From Salvia splendens (taxonomy: Eukaryota; Streptophyta; Magnoliopsida; Lamiales; Lamiaceae), in assembly GCF_004379255.2 (NCBI RefSeq), contig NC_056050.1, forward strand, positions 20,267,514 through 20,331,513: DNA of 64,000 bases, read 5' to 3'. The notes under the pieces were generated by a model. The model did not search any database. It was not told the DNA's origin and saw nothing but the letters and a program-made list of their open reading frames with translations. Made by a program: the position numbers and the translations under genes. Shown piece after piece: positions 33,301 to 46,200 of this stretch (position 1 is its first letter; each line of letters starts with the position of its first letter).

Positions 33301-34909
33301 CACCCAGGCAAAGCCAATGTAGTAGCAGATGCTTTGAGCAGAAAGACAGCGCCTCAAGCAGCTGTTTTCCTCACACAAGAGGAAGAGCTTATCCGGGAAT
33401 TCGCCAAGATGCGGCTGGAAATAGTAAGAGCCCCGGAGACAGTGGACAGCAGAATATCCACCTTGGTCATAGAACCAGATTTAAGAGCCAGAATTGTGGA
33501 AGCCCAGAGAAACGATGACGCTCTAGAAAAGATCCGTCTCAGAGTAAGGACGGGAAAAGGGGATTACCACCACGAAGAGGCGGATAAGGCTCTCACTTTC
33601 AAAGGGAGATTATGCGTACCCAATAAGGAGACCCTCAGAAATGAGATCATGAGTGAAGCTCATGAGACACCCTATACTGCCCATCCTGGAAGTACGAAGA
33701 TGTATCAGGACTTGAAGAAGCAATTTTGGTGGGATGGCATGAAGAGAAGCATAGCGTCATTTGTGGAAAAATGCCTGGCTTGTCAGCAAGTGAAAGCTTT
33801 TGCATCAACGACCCTATGGAAAGTTGCAGCCTCTCGAGATTCCAGAATGGAAATGGGAGCATATAGCCAATGGATTTTGTGACAGGATTGCCAAAATCAC
33901 AACGGGGAAACACGGCCATCTGGGTTGTAATCGATCGCCTCACCAAAGTGCTCATTTCATACCAATTCGTATCACATACGGTTCAGACAAGTTGGCACAG
34001 ATTTACGTGCGAGAGATCGTACGTTTACATGGTTGTCCCAGTAACGATCACCTCAGATCGAGATTCAAAATTTACTTCTAGATTTTGGATAAGCCTACAG
34101 CGAGAGTTAGGCACTCAGCTGAATTTCAGCACAGCGTTCCATCCACAGACGGACGGACAGTCCGAAAGGACGATCCAGACATTGGAAGATATGTAAGAGC
34201 TGTAGTGCTCGACCGTGGAGTGAGCTGGGAGTCAGTACTCCCACTTATAGAGTTCGCCTACAATAACAGTTACCAGGCAACTATTGACATGGCTCCATAC
34301 GAGGCATTATGGGAAAAAGTGCAGATCACCACTTACTGGGATGAAGTTGGTGGAGGAGAAGGATTCTCGGCCGGACTCGGTAGAGGAAATGATAGAAATT
34401 GTCCGACAAATCCGAGGGAGAATCAAGGAAGCTCAAGATAGACAGAAATCCTATGCAGATGCTCGCAGAACGGATTTACAGTTAAAGCAGGAGACAATGT
34501 CTTCCTGAAAGTATCCCCATCAAAAGGGATAACCAGATTTGGCGTCAAGGGCAAGCTGAAACGCGTTTTATCCTGGACCTTACGACGATCCTAGAAACAG
34601 TCGGGCCCTTGTGCGTACAGATTAGCGCTTCCGCCAAGTTTCGGGAATGTTCATAATGTGTTCCATGTATCACAGTTGAGGAAGTACGTGTTTGACCCTA
34701 AACACATAGTGCACCAAGAAGAGATGGTGTTAGAACCAGATTTGAGCTATGAAGAAAAGCCAGAAGCAATTCTGGACAGAAAAGTTAAAGAACTGCGAAA
34801 TAAAAATATTGTGACAGTGAAAGTCCTTTGGAAGCATCACGACCGCAGGGAGGCGACGTGGGAGCTCGAGGACCAGATGAAGGAGAAGTACCCACAGCTT
34901 TTTGCCTAA
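30359..34909 (+). pseudogene. gag-pol of the left chromovirus copy, multiply frameshifted (likely artefact)
   Basis: Same polyprotein as 43247-47794, but broken by single-base gains and losses. Examples are an extra A near 31130, an extra T near 32433, an extra T near 33799, an extra C near 33869, a lost A near 33947, an extra T near 34034, a lost T near 34192 and several between 34310 and 34620. Most are in homopolymers and they become denser toward the N gap. I saw almost no substitutions against the intact copy outside these spots. Domain order is unchanged: gag, CCHC, protease, RT, RNase H, integrase, chromodomain. I infer consensus errors at a contig end rather than genetic decay. Confidence 0.85.
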
Positions 34910-34916
34910 CCGAGAC

Positions 34917-34954
34917 AAAATTTCGGGACGAAATTTTTGTTAAGGGGGGTAGAA
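34917..34954 (+). promoter_or_regulatory. hairpin plus polypurine tract before the 3' LTR
   Basis: AAAATTTCG and CGAAATTTT form a perfect 9-bp stem with a GGA loop (34917-34937), followed by AAGGGGGGTAGAA (34942-34954) against the LTR start. The purine tract is the plus-strand primer. Same layout at 47802-47839. Confidence 0.8.
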
Positions 34955-37900
34955 TGTAATAGCCGAGACTTAGATTTCTCGGGAGTTATGAAATAAAATA
35001 CTAGAACTTTTATTGACAAATGAAAGAGTATTTTTATTTCTTGAAAAAAAAAAGGGGGTACAAACTACAATTTTCAGAATCTCAAACTAAATTACAATCG
35101 TTGACAATGAAATAAAAGTCGAGCTACACTACTACTTTTAGAAAACCCTAAGGGCTACTGTGGCCTTCGTCATCGGGCCGTCTCGGCCCCAGGGTTTTTC
35201 CAAACGAGCCGGGAGGGCGAGGCCACGAGGGAAGACAGCCTCGTTGGCCAGTCGCAACTCCTGCCAAAGCGCACGAAAGAGAATTAGTTGCATGAATAGA
35301 GACTGTTGGTGGATTGTGATAGCTCGCCACCAAGCACGGCAGTTCGGCACCGAGCTCCGGCAGTTCGCCACCAAGAACGGCAGTTCGGCACCGAGCTCCG
35401 GAAATTCGGTAACGAGCTCGGCAGTTCGCCACCAAGCACGGCAGTTCGGCACCGAGCTCCGGCAATTCGCCACCAAGCACGGCAGCTCGGCAGTTCGCCA
35501 CCAAGCTCGCAGTTCGGCACCAAGCTCGGCAACTCCGTGATCTGGAGAGAAAGATCAAAACATGAAGAAGAGCTCGGCTGTTATGACAACTCGTTTCAAC
35601 AGATGTTAGATCTCCTCAATCGTTTACAGAGACAACAAGAGAAGTGTATTAAGAAAGGGAAGGGGAAACAATACCTTGCAGAAAGGCGAGTGGGGGCGTT
35701 GGACCGAAAGAAGCAAACTCCAGCCAGCAGGCTCCCCTCCAGCTAATACTCTGCCAAGCTGCAGGTAACAGCCCTTGCTTTCCCTACCCAGACCGGTTAT
35801 AGTCCGGAAATCAGCCCCAAATGCCACCTCTAGTGTGCACCTGCAAAAGAAGACAAAATCCATGAATGAATCAGAGTACAAGGCAGCACAAAAACTCCAA
35901 ATCAGTTAAAGGATGCTGCAGGGATGGCAGCCAACATGGGGCAGCCTTAAGACTTATTCTTTCCAGCCAAACAACAAACCTAGCAGCTTTCAGTTATACT
36001 TCCCCTCTATATAAAGGAAAAACCACTCGGCCTCATTCTCCCTCAAACCACAAACAATCAATACAGTGAGCCAAGAGAGGGAGTGGCCGAAGCAACGGGT
36101 GGAAGTGAGGGAGACCAAGAGCCGAGTTACAGATAGCAGCCAAAATCAACACACAGCAGGTAATCTCCAACAACTCAGTTGCATCATATAGCACACAAAT
36201 AGCTAAAGCATGAGAACTAAGAGCACAGAAGCTCAAGAACATAGGAGCATGCTTTAGAATCCCACATCTTATCAGACCAGTAAGTGAAACTGAGGATTTA
36301 GAACTTAGGACGACAAAATAGTTGTTCCGCAGTCAAGTTTCGCAAATAAATCAAATAATAGGTGAGTGAGGGACTTAGCTTCGGGTGGGCTTGAGGGGCA
36401 ACGAGAACTGAACTGCGACAAGGCAGCTGGAGCAAGCCGACGGTCCGGGAGAAGACCCGCGTGGTCAGACGCCGTGCTGAGTGCACGACGACAGCAGCAC
36501 GGTCAACCGCGGCCAGGCTCGACAGTGACATTCCTCTTGCCTGCTCTGATGGTTGTGAGAGAGGTTTGATAGGACGACCTGACGAGAAACAGCGACACAA
36601 ACGGCGCGACCAGCGTCTCCACCACGAACAAGCAGCGACAATTACTTGCCGAGTCGGGTACAGAGGCCGCGGCGACGGGGTGTCGCGACAGCGGCGGTAC
36701 GTCAGAGAGAGAGAGATCTCTGGGCCCCGATCAACCCTCGCCGGAGACGGAGACAGTGGAGACGGCGTCCACTGGAGTAAAAGGAAACGCGACGGAGGGG
36801 GGCTGTTCCCACCGAATCCGGCGGGGTGCGAATCGCGGTCGACCCATGACGCAAAGGGTTCGAGCCAGCGGTGCTCCGACAGCCGAGCCGAGAGGCCGTC
36901 GGCGATTCTCCGATTAGTGGACAGGAACAGGTGGTTTCCCCGATTAGGATTTGATTTCCTCAGTTTGAGGATTTCTCCTTGATGAAGATGAAATGGGAGA
37001 AACATTAGACGGATGAGAGTATATCTTGGGCCTCAGCCTTAATCAAATAAAAGAGAAGAGATGTAGAGATTGGGCCAGATTAAATAAATTCCCTAGCTGG
37101 ACCCGGAATTTATTTGAAGCCCTTTTATCTTAGATTATCTCCAAGAGTTAATGGAATTAATTCCTTAAGCCACGGAAGAAAAGAACTTATAAGCCGTGAG
37201 TGAAATAAAAGCCAATGAATATTAGCGGACTTTAATAGTCACAGAAAGTATTTTTAAAAATACTTAAGATAATCCGGGAATATATATATTATACCCGAAC
37301 AGATCGGCCAGTTTCAGAATAAATTAAATCGCAGATTTAATTAAAGATTTAAGACTTCTAATTTTAGAAGGCAGAAATTAAAATAATGAGCACACGCCTA
37401 GGCATGCATTCATGCAAGATTGAATGATTACTCAAAGCCTAATTTAAGTACATTATTTTTTGAAAAGGGACGTCGTCGCTCGACGAGTAAATCTCAAGTC
37501 AGACAGTACCCGTTTGAAAGGGTTAAGCAAACGAGGTGGGCTTTTCTATCCTACATTATGTGTGGGCTTCTTTCCTTTTTATTTACAGAACTCTATGAGA
37601 ATAAGTGTGAACTTTTGAATGAGTTGTCATGCCATGTTTTATTTGTGATTGCCATTCATGGATTAAAACGAATTCGGGTCCCAGTAGGTCAGTAAATCCT
37701 ACTCGGACTTGTGTACACTTACGGACCGTGAGCTAGCGCAAGGTTGGCCGGTCTAGGGTCGTGAGCTAGCGCCAGGTTGGACGACCCAGTGATCGTGGAA
37801 TGTGGCCACATTCCCGATTCACACAGCTTGACATGGTATATCATCAGAAAGTTTAAAAGACTGCAGTCTATTTCAGAAAGAAATAAATAACAGATTTAGT

Positions 37901-38299
37901 GACCGGGACTTGTTTTCAGAAAAAAACAACCCGCGTTCACTCAGCTTGGCAGACAATTAAAAGAAAAAACAGTTTTCGGCATAAGCCACTGAGTATATTC
38001 AAGTACTCAGCCCTGCATATTTTTTCCTTAATGTGCAGGTTGATCGATCGAGGCAGAGGAGGTGTTTGGGACTGAAGATAAAATAAAAGAAGGGTAGCTA
38101 GTGTAGTATGTCTCGATACATGTTAAACTTGTCTTGGAACTCTTCCGCTGCATAGACCTATCTTTGTCTCAGTAAAGACAATGTCCCACTTTTCACTCTG
38201 ATGTAATAACTTGCTATCTTGATGACTTTTAGACAGTATTTCCTTAATTTCAGTAATTATGATGATGTGTTGAGACAGTTTAGTATTGTTAGTCTGTCT
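34955..38299 (+). repeat. chromovirus 3' LTR, left copy, cut by the assembly gap
   Basis: Full from TGTAATAG but ends at the N run about 70 bp before the expected CA; the last few bases (CTGTCT) already deviate. It carries 3'-type alleles (C36470, C36911, A37016, C37787, A38096), all shared with 47840-51210. Many 1-bp indels. Confidence 0.9.
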
Positions 38300-38399
38300 N
38301 NNNNNNNNNNNNNNNNNNNNNNNNNNNNNNNNNNNNNNNNNNNNNNNNNNNNNNNNNNNNNNNNNNNNNNNNNNNNNNNNNNNNNNNNNNNNNNNNNNN
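38300..38399. other. assembly gap (100 N)
   Basis: Exactly 100 N, the usual placeholder for a gap of unknown size. The sequence before it is near the end of an LTR; the sequence after it begins about 665 bp into another LTR. Confidence 1.
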
Positions 38400-41103
38400 T
38401 CAATCGTTTACAGAGACACAAGAGAGTGTATTAAGAAAGGGAAGGGGAAACAATACCTTGCAGAAAGGCGAGTGGGCGTTGGACCGAAAGAAGCAAACTC
38501 CAGCCAGCAGGCTCCCCTCCACGCTAATACTCTGCCAAGCTGCAGGTAACAGCCCTTGCTTTCCCTACCCGACGTTTATAGTCCGGAAATCAGCCCCACA
38601 ATGCCACCTCTAGTGTGCACCTGCAAAAGAAGACAAAATCCATGAATGAATCAGAGTACAAGGGCAGCACAAAACTCCAAATCAGTTAAAGGATGCTGCA
38701 GGGATGGCAGCCAACATGGGGCAGCCTTAAACTTATTCTTTCCAGCCAAACAACAAACCTAGCAGCTTTCAGTTATACTTCCCCTCTATATAAAGGAAAA
38801 ACCACTCGGCCTCATTCTCCTCAACACACCACAACAATCAATACAGTGAGCCAAGAGAGGGAGTGGCCGAAGCAACGGGTGGAAGTGAGGGAGACCAAGA
38901 GCCGAGTTACAGATAGCAGCCAAAATCAACACACAGCAGGTAATCTCCCAACAACTCAGTTGCATCATATAGCACACAAATAGCTAAAGCATGAGAACTA
39001 AGAGCACAGAAGCTCAAGAACATAGGAGCATGCTTTAGAATCCCACATCTTATCAGACCAGTAAGTGAAACTGAGGATTTAGAACTTAGGACGACAAAAT
39101 AGTTGTTCCGCAGTCAAGTTTCACGCAAATAAATCAAATAATAGGTGAGTGAGGGACTAGCTTCGGGTGGGCTTGAGGGGCAACGAGAACTGAACTGCGA
39201 CAAGGCAGCTGGAGCAAGCGACGGTCCGGGAGAAGACCGCGTGGTCAGATGCCGTGCTGAGTGCACGACGACAGCAGCACGGTCAACCGCGGCCAGGCTC
39301 GACCGTGACATTCCTCTTGCCTGCTCTGATGGTGTTGAGAAGGTCGCGACCTGACGAGAAACAGCGACAACGGCGCGACCAGCGTCTCCACCACGAAACA
39401 AGCAGCGACAATTACTTGCCGAGTCGGGTACAGAGGCCGCGGCGACGGGTGTCGCAGACAGCGGCGGTACGTCAGAGAGAGAGAGATCTCTGGGCCCCGA
39501 TCAACCCTCGCGGAGACGGAGACAAGTGGAGACGGCGTCCACTGGAGTAAAGGAAACGCGACGGAGGGGGGCTGTTCCCACCGAATCCGGCGGGTGCGAA
39601 TCGCGGTCGACCCATGACGCAAAGGGTTCGAGCCAGCGGTGCTCCGACAGCCGAGCCGAGAGGCCCGTCGGCGATTCTCTGATTAGTGGACAGGAACAGT
39701 GGTTTCCTCGATTAGGGATTTGATTTCCTCAGTTTGAGGATTTTCTCCTTGATGAAGATGAAATGGGAGAAACATTAGACGGATGGGAGTATATCTTGGG
39801 CCTCAGCCTAATCAAATAAAAGAGAAGAGATGTAGAGATTGGGCCAGATTAAATAAATTCCCTAGCTGGACCCGGAATTTATTTGAAGCCCTTTTATCTT
39901 AGATTATCTCCAAGAGTTAATGGAATTAATTCCTTAAGCCACGGAAGAAAAGAACTTATAAGCCGTGAGTGAAATAAAAGCCAAATGAATAATTAAGCGG
40001 ACTTAATAGTCACAGAAAGTATTTTTAAAAATACTTAAGATAATCCGGGAATATATATATTATACCCGAACAGATCGGCCAGTTTCAGAATAAATTAAAT
40101 CGCAGATTTAATTAAAGATTTAAGACTTCTAATTTTAGAAGGCAGAAATTAAAATAATGAGCACACGCCTAGGCATGCATTCATGCAAGATTGAATGATT
40201 ACTCAAAGCCTAATTTAAGTACATATTTTTTTGAAAGGGACGTCGTCGCTCGACGAGTAAATCTCAAGTCAGACAGTACCCGTTTGAAAGGGTTAAGCAA
40301 ACGAGGTGGGCTTTTCTATCCTACATTATGTGTGGGCTTCTTTCCTTTTTATTTACAGAACTCTATGAGAATAAGTGTGAACTTTTGAATGAGTTGTCAT
40401 GCCATGTTTTATTTTGTGATTGCCATTCATGGATAAAACGAATTCGGGTCCCAGTAGGTCAGTAAATCCTACTCGGACTTGTGTACACTTACGGACCGTG
40501 AGCTAGCGCAAGGTTGGCCGGTCTAGGGGTCGTGAGCTAGCGCCAGGTTGGCCGACCTAGTGATCGTGGAATGTGGCCACATTCCCGATTCACACAGCTT
40601 GACATGGTATATCATCAGAAAGTTAAAAGACTGCAGTCTATTTCAGAAAGAAATAACAGATTTTAGTGACCGGGACTTGTTTCAGAAAAAAACCCCGCGT
40701 TCACTCAGCTTGGCAGACAATTAAATAGAAAAACAGTTTTCGGCATAAGCCACTGAGTATATCAAGTACTCAGCCCTGCATATTGTTTTCCTTAATGTGC
40801 AGGTTGATCGATCGAGGCAGAGGAGGTGTTGGGACTGAAGATAAAATACAAGAAGGGTAGCTAGTGTAGTATGTCTCCATACATGTTATACTTGTCTTGG
40901 AACTCTTCCGCTGCATAGACCTAGCTTTGTCTCAGTAAAGACAATGTCCCCACTTTTCACTCTGATGTAATAACTTGCTATCTTGATGACTTTTAGACAG
41001 TATTTCCTTAATTTCAGTAATTATGATGATGTGTTGAGACAGTTTAGTATTGTTAGTCGCGACATAGTGCGCTTTCTTTGACTAGGAAGTTGTGGTCGTG
41101 ACA
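38400..41103 (+). repeat. chromovirus 5' LTR, right copy, 5'-truncated by the gap
   Basis: Carries the same 5'-type alleles as 24863-28230 (T39250, T39680, G39786, T40558, C40849, AGGAAG near the end) but has many 1-bp indels, most near the gap. TATA box at 38787, conserved stem-loop at 40753-40773. Confidence 0.92.
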
Positions 41104-41106
41104 GAG

Positions 41107-41118
41107 TGGTATCAGAGC
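41107..41118 (+). promoter_or_regulatory. primer binding site, initiator tRNA-Met type
   Basis: TGGTATCAGAGC, 3 nt after the LTR end at 41103. Confidence 0.95.
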
Positions 41119-41672
41119 ACTTTTCTTTCGCTCTGACCCAAGAACCTTCTTTCTAAGCCTTAGTCCAGAACAGTAGCACTAGGCTAGGAAGTGAACAGAA
41201 TGATCAGTACAAGATCCCAACACCTCAGCTCGACACGATCAACTGCACCAGAAACAGGGGTCGACGCCCGCTCGTCCAGAAAAGAGAATTTGAAGAAAGA
41301 AAATATTTTTCCATTTTGAGAAAGAAAATGAAATTTTCTAAGTTTTTTTTTTTTTTTTTTTTTTTCAGAAAAAGAAAATAATTTTCACAGCCTTATGGGA
41401 ACGAAAATGTTTATTTGAAATGCTTGCAAAATGCAACGTGATAGCTGATACTTTGCATAAGATATGCTTACTGTATCTGTGTTTATGAGCTTGACATGAA
41501 TGAATAGATGTCATGGGGACTATGTATGTGAACCTAGAGTGCTTTAGAGAAGTACCTTAGGTGAGACATGCAGAATCAAGTATTGGCAGAATGAGAACTT
41601 GTTACCGCCTTCCACGGCGACGAGACCAACTGAACTCATCAATTAGGGAGAACCCCTAATTCCATAGAATTT

Positions 41673-41706
<34 letters not shown>

Positions 41707-41965
41707 ACAACGAACCAGAAAGTATCGTTGCAATATCAATAGACAGCAAAGAAAGGAAGTCCATTCCTTTGAGCATACAGATAGTACATATATAGATATG
41801 TGTGTATACCAGCCGGTTATGAGACATAGCCACAGACAAACCTAGTACGACCTCTTCGAGAGACAACGACTCAGTTCATACCATCTTTTACAGCTTTTCG
41901 CATACTTGTATATGCATACTTTCGGTTACGAGCCGTTTTGAGGGCTTTTCTTCTTTTATGTAGAG
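41119..41965 (+). other. chromovirus leader, right copy
   Basis: Same as 28246-29077 apart from homopolymer length: poly-A of about 30 at 41673-41702 against about 13 in the other copy. It ends in the splice-acceptor-like tract at 41946-41965. Confidence 0.6.
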
Positions 41966-42961
41966 ATGGCACGACAGCGTTTTACCCACCGACGCCCACT
42001 CCGGACAGGTGCTGATCCAGATGCGGTGGTACGTTACTACAGGACGTACCGGCGTTGCCACGGGGACACTCTCGCCGAATTCGTCGCCCATTATGGTAAG
42101 CTATGGGAGGAGGCGAATTGGCATGGGGTGAAACCCTACGAGGGCATCGTGAGACTGGTGGAGTTGTTCCCACCGGAGTGGCAGGGGTGGATGGCAACCA
42201 CAACCCAGTTGTACACTTCTTCGCGGCCTCCGACCTATGAGCCGATAGGAGACATGCCGGGCTTCTTGAGTGCAGTCTCGGCAGGGTGTTTCCACTTTGG
42301 GAACGGGCCCCCGCCAGACATGCAGGCCCCGGGGAGTGAGCGGTTCCGTAGCCTGCCACCTTTGGCCCTGATGCGGGCGGCAGACGGAGTGTTCGAGGAG
42401 GGACAGTCGTCCCGAGCTCCCGGCCGTCGCAGAGGTAGGGCAGAGATGGGAGATGTGTCGGGGTCCAGCGACGAGGTTGAGCAGTTAGAGAGCGGTATCG
42501 GGGGTGGAGAGAGTGAGGAGGATCCAGAGGAGGAGGATCCAGAGGAGGAGGATCCCGAGGAGGAGGATCCCGAGGAGGACATAGTAGGGGACGATGATGA
42601 TGACGAGGAGCCGCAGATTGGCAGTCTCACGGACCAGATAGTGGGGGTCAACCCTCCACAGCCCCTCGAGCCACCACCAGAGATTCCTCCACCACCCAAG
42701 GAGCCATTTCCCGAGGAGTTGGAGCAGCCCCTCCACCCAATAGATGAGGCGTTCTACAAGGGGCTATACTACTACGCCAAGCATGTGGACAAGGATTTCG
42801 TCTTCGACCTCGACGTACCAGTGGCGCCTTGCATGGCCCCAGAGATCCCGCAGCCGGTCGTCGCCTCCGAGGGCGAGGAGGAGGTATGGTCACCTATAGA
42901 GATGCCCCTCCCTGGGACGAGCCACGACGACCCGATGTGGATCGACAGTGACTTGGAGTAG
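41966..42961 (+). CDS. pre-gag ORF (331 aa), right copy
   Basis: Same protein as at 29078-30073, without change. Conserved N-terminal domain (1-105), acidic repeat (about 185-222), proline-rich linker and family-specific C-terminus. It lies 847 nt after the PBS and 285 nt before gag-pol. The function is unknown. The basic N-terminal region with helical, Trp-containing segments could bind RNA or Gag, and the acidic tail could mimic nucleic acid or bind histones, but these are guesses. Confidence 0.8.
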   Translation: MARQRFTHRRPLRTGADPDAVVRYYRTYRRCHGDTLAEFVAHYGKLWEEANWHGVKPYEGIVRLVELFPPEWQGWMATTTQLYTSSRPPTYEPIGDMPGFLSAVSAGCFHFGNGPPPDMQAPGSERFRSLPPLALMRAADGVFEEGQSSRAPGRRRGRAEMGDVSGSSDEVEQLESGIGGGESEEDPEEEDPEEEDPEEEDPEEDIVGDDDDDEEPQIGSLTDQIVGVNPPQPLEPPPEIPPPPKEPFPEELEQPLHPIDEAFYKGLYYYAKHVDKDFVFDLDVPVAPCMAPEIPQPVVASEGEEEVWSPIEMPLPGTSHDDPMWIDSDLE

Positions 42962-43246
42962 GGGTCGGTCAGGCGGGACATAGCCGTGCTAGCTTAGTAG
43001 ATTAGTTTCCCTTTCTTTTGTAAGAACTGCAGTGATGTCATATGTAAAAGATATTAAGACCTCGTGAGAGGCAATTTGCCCACTTTATGATGAATGCATA
43101 TGATGTACCACTTTATGACTCCTATTTGATTTTGTTAAACATATGCATGAAAGAGAATGCATGGGTTGTGAAACGAATCCTAAGGAAGTATAAACTCTGT
43201 ATTGATGAAAGTGAATAACTAGTACTGATATCGTGTTATAAACAGA

Positions 43247-46200
43247 ATGCCTCCCAGAAGACAAGCAGGCAGGCCGAGAAGGTACGCGCAAGTACCAGAG
43301 CAGGTACCTAGGAGAGACCAGGCTGGGGGAGCAGGAGCACAACCGCCACCTCCTCCACCACCGCCTCCTGCAGTGCCGGAGAGGCGAGTGGAAGAAACAT
43401 TTCTCAAACAGAACCCACCTGTGTTCAATGGTCTGGGGAATCCTGCTGCAGCAGAGACCTGGGTGCGTGCGATCGAGCGCATCTTTGATTTTCTTCGGTG
43501 CACCGACAGAGAGCGACTCTCATGTGTGAAGTTTCAGCTGGTGGAGTCCGCCGACTTCTGGTGGGAAGCCAGGCGAAAAGTTATGACTCGTGAACAGTTG
43601 GAGCACCTGACCTGGGAGGAGTTTAAGAATGAGCTGTACGGCAAGTACATCCCCAAGAGCTACCGCAAGGCCAAAGAGGTGGAGTTTTACAGTTTGAAAC
43701 AGGGAAAGATGACAGTGACCGAGTACGATAGGTTGTTCTGTGACATGTCACGCTATGCGCCTGAACTAGTAGACACGGACGAGAAAATGGCCGAAAAGTT
43801 TTGTACTGGCCTGAGATCGGAAATAAGAATGGCTCTGGCCAGTCATGGAGGTCTGTCTTATGTCGAGTCATTGGGCCGGGCCCTGGACATTGAGGCAGCT
43901 ATGCCCAAAGAGAGGCCGACGACACATGTCACCACTGCTCCACCGCCGCCACAGCAGCGGTTCCCTCGAGAAAAGAGGAAATGGGAAGGAGACCGAGTCC
44001 CGACTGATGCTAAGAAACCACCGTTTGCCCCTAAGCCACAGCAGAACCGTTGGTACCAAACTGCCCCGACTCCAGCTGCGGAGCGCGGAGCCCAGGCACC
44101 TCTATGTGCGAGATGCTCGAAGAGACATGACGGCGAGTGTAAGGCCGGGACTGGTGGATGTTTCCACTGCGGGCAGAAGGGACATTTTGCCAGAAACTGC
44201 CCGAGCAAGGCGACTGGAATGGGAGGACAGCGTCCGCAACTGCGGGCACTCCAGGTTGAACCAAGGAGAGAGAATGCGATGCTCCCTGCACCACGTCCTC
44301 AGCGACAGCTACGCCCGAGACTTCCCCCACAGGCAAGAGCCTTCGCACTGCAGCAGAAGCAGGCCAGGGCCGAGGAAGGGAAACGGGAGCAAGGCAATTT
44401 GGCAGGTATGGGAACTCTCCTCAACGTACCAATCGCCCTTTTGTTTGATACCGGTGCATCACACTCCTTTATATCAACATCTTGTGTGGATACTTTGAAC
44501 TTGCCTACGGATGTGATGGAACATAGTATGAGGGTGTCCTCACCCGTAGGAGGCCTGATAGATATCACACGAACGTGCTCAAACATAAAATTTTCCATGG
44601 GAAACCTGAACCTAGTAGCTCATAACTTACATGTGATGTTGATGTGGAGCGTCGACATTATACTAGGAATGGATTGGTTAGCCGAGAACTACGCCACAAT
44701 CCGTTGTAAGGAGAGACAGATAGCGCTACAATACCCTGGGACAGAACCCGTAATGTTTCATGGGATCTCCATGAGGAAACGAAAATCGATTATTTCTGCC
44801 CTGCAAGCAACAACCATGATGAGGAAAGGATGTCCTGCATACCTCGTCTTTTTGAACGAAGAAGAGAAAAAGGACAAGAAAATTGAGGACGTGGCAATAG
44901 TACGAGAATATCCTGATGTATTCCCAGAAAAGCTACCAGGCTTGCCACCAAACAGGCAATTGGAGTTCAGCATCGATCTGGAACAAGGATCAGCTCCAAT
45001 ATCAAAGGCGCCTTACAGAATGGCACCAAGGGAGTTAGAGGAACTCAAAATGCAATTACAGGAACTACTAGACCTGGGCTTCATTCGACCCAGTGTGTCG
45101 CCGTGGGGCGCACCAGTACTTTTTGTAAAGAAGAAAGATGGCACCTTAAGGATGTGTATCGACTATCGAGAGCTGAACAAAATAACCCTCAAGAACAAGT
45201 ATCCTTTACCGAGAATCGACGACCTCTTCGATCAGCTGCAAGGAGCTGGAGTGTTCTCGAAGATGGATTTGAGATCGGGTTATCACCAGTTGAGAGTTCG
45301 ACAAGACGATATACCAAAGACTGCGTTCCGCACCAGATATGGCCATTATGAATTTACGGTAATGCCTTTTGGGCTTACCAATGCTCCAGCTGTGTTCATG
45401 GACCTAATGAACCGCGTGTTCCACCCGTACCTGGACAAGTTCGTTCTGGTCTTCATAGATGATGTGCTCATCTATTCGAAGAACGAAAAGGAACACGAGG
45501 AACATTTGAGAGCCACCTTGGAAACGTTAAGAGCCGAGAAACTCTATGCTAAGTTCAGCAAGTGTGAGTTCTGGCTCAATGAAGTGAATTTCCTTGGACA
45601 CATAGTGACAGCAGAAGGGATCCGAGTAGACCCCGCTAAAGTTGAAGCCGTGCAACGTTGGCAGTCACCAGCAACGCCCAATGAAATTCGAAGTTTCCTA
45701 GGACTGGCAGGATACTACCGAAGATTCATTGAGGGGTTTTCTAAAATAGCAAGGCCGATGACTCAACAACTCAAGAAAGGAGTTAAAGTCAACTGGACCC
45801 CAGAATGTGAAGCAAGTTTCCAATTGCTTAAGGAAAAGTTGACCACAGCGCCGGTGCTAGCCGTACCAGAGGCGGGAGTCGACTATGTGGTGTATACAGA
45901 TGCATCGAAGGTCGGACTCGGGTGCGTGCTGATGCAGAGGGGTAAGGTGATAGCATATGCGTCACGCCAATTGAGGCCGCACGAGTTGAACTATCCGACG
46001 CACGATCTGGAATTAGCAGCAGTGGTCCATGCGCTGAAGATTTGGAGACATCACCTCTACGGAGTTCGGTGTGAGATCTTCACAGATCATAAGAGTCTCA
46101 AATACTTTTTCGAACAGAAGGATCTGAATATGAGACAGCGCAGATGGCTGGAATTAGTCAAAGACTACGACTGTGGTATAAACTACCACCCAGGCAAAGC

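Larger units (their letters stand above)
24863..38299 (+). mobile_element. Tekay-like chromovirus, left assembled copy
   Basis: LTR (24863-28230), PBS, pre-gag ORF, gag-pol with many 1-bp indels, hairpin plus PPT (34917-34954), then a second LTR (34955-38299) that stops about 70 bp short at the N gap. Diagnostic substitutions make the first LTR identical in type to 38400-41103 and the second identical in type to 47840-51210. This copy is therefore probably the same physical element as 38400-51210, assembled twice. Confidence 0.85.
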
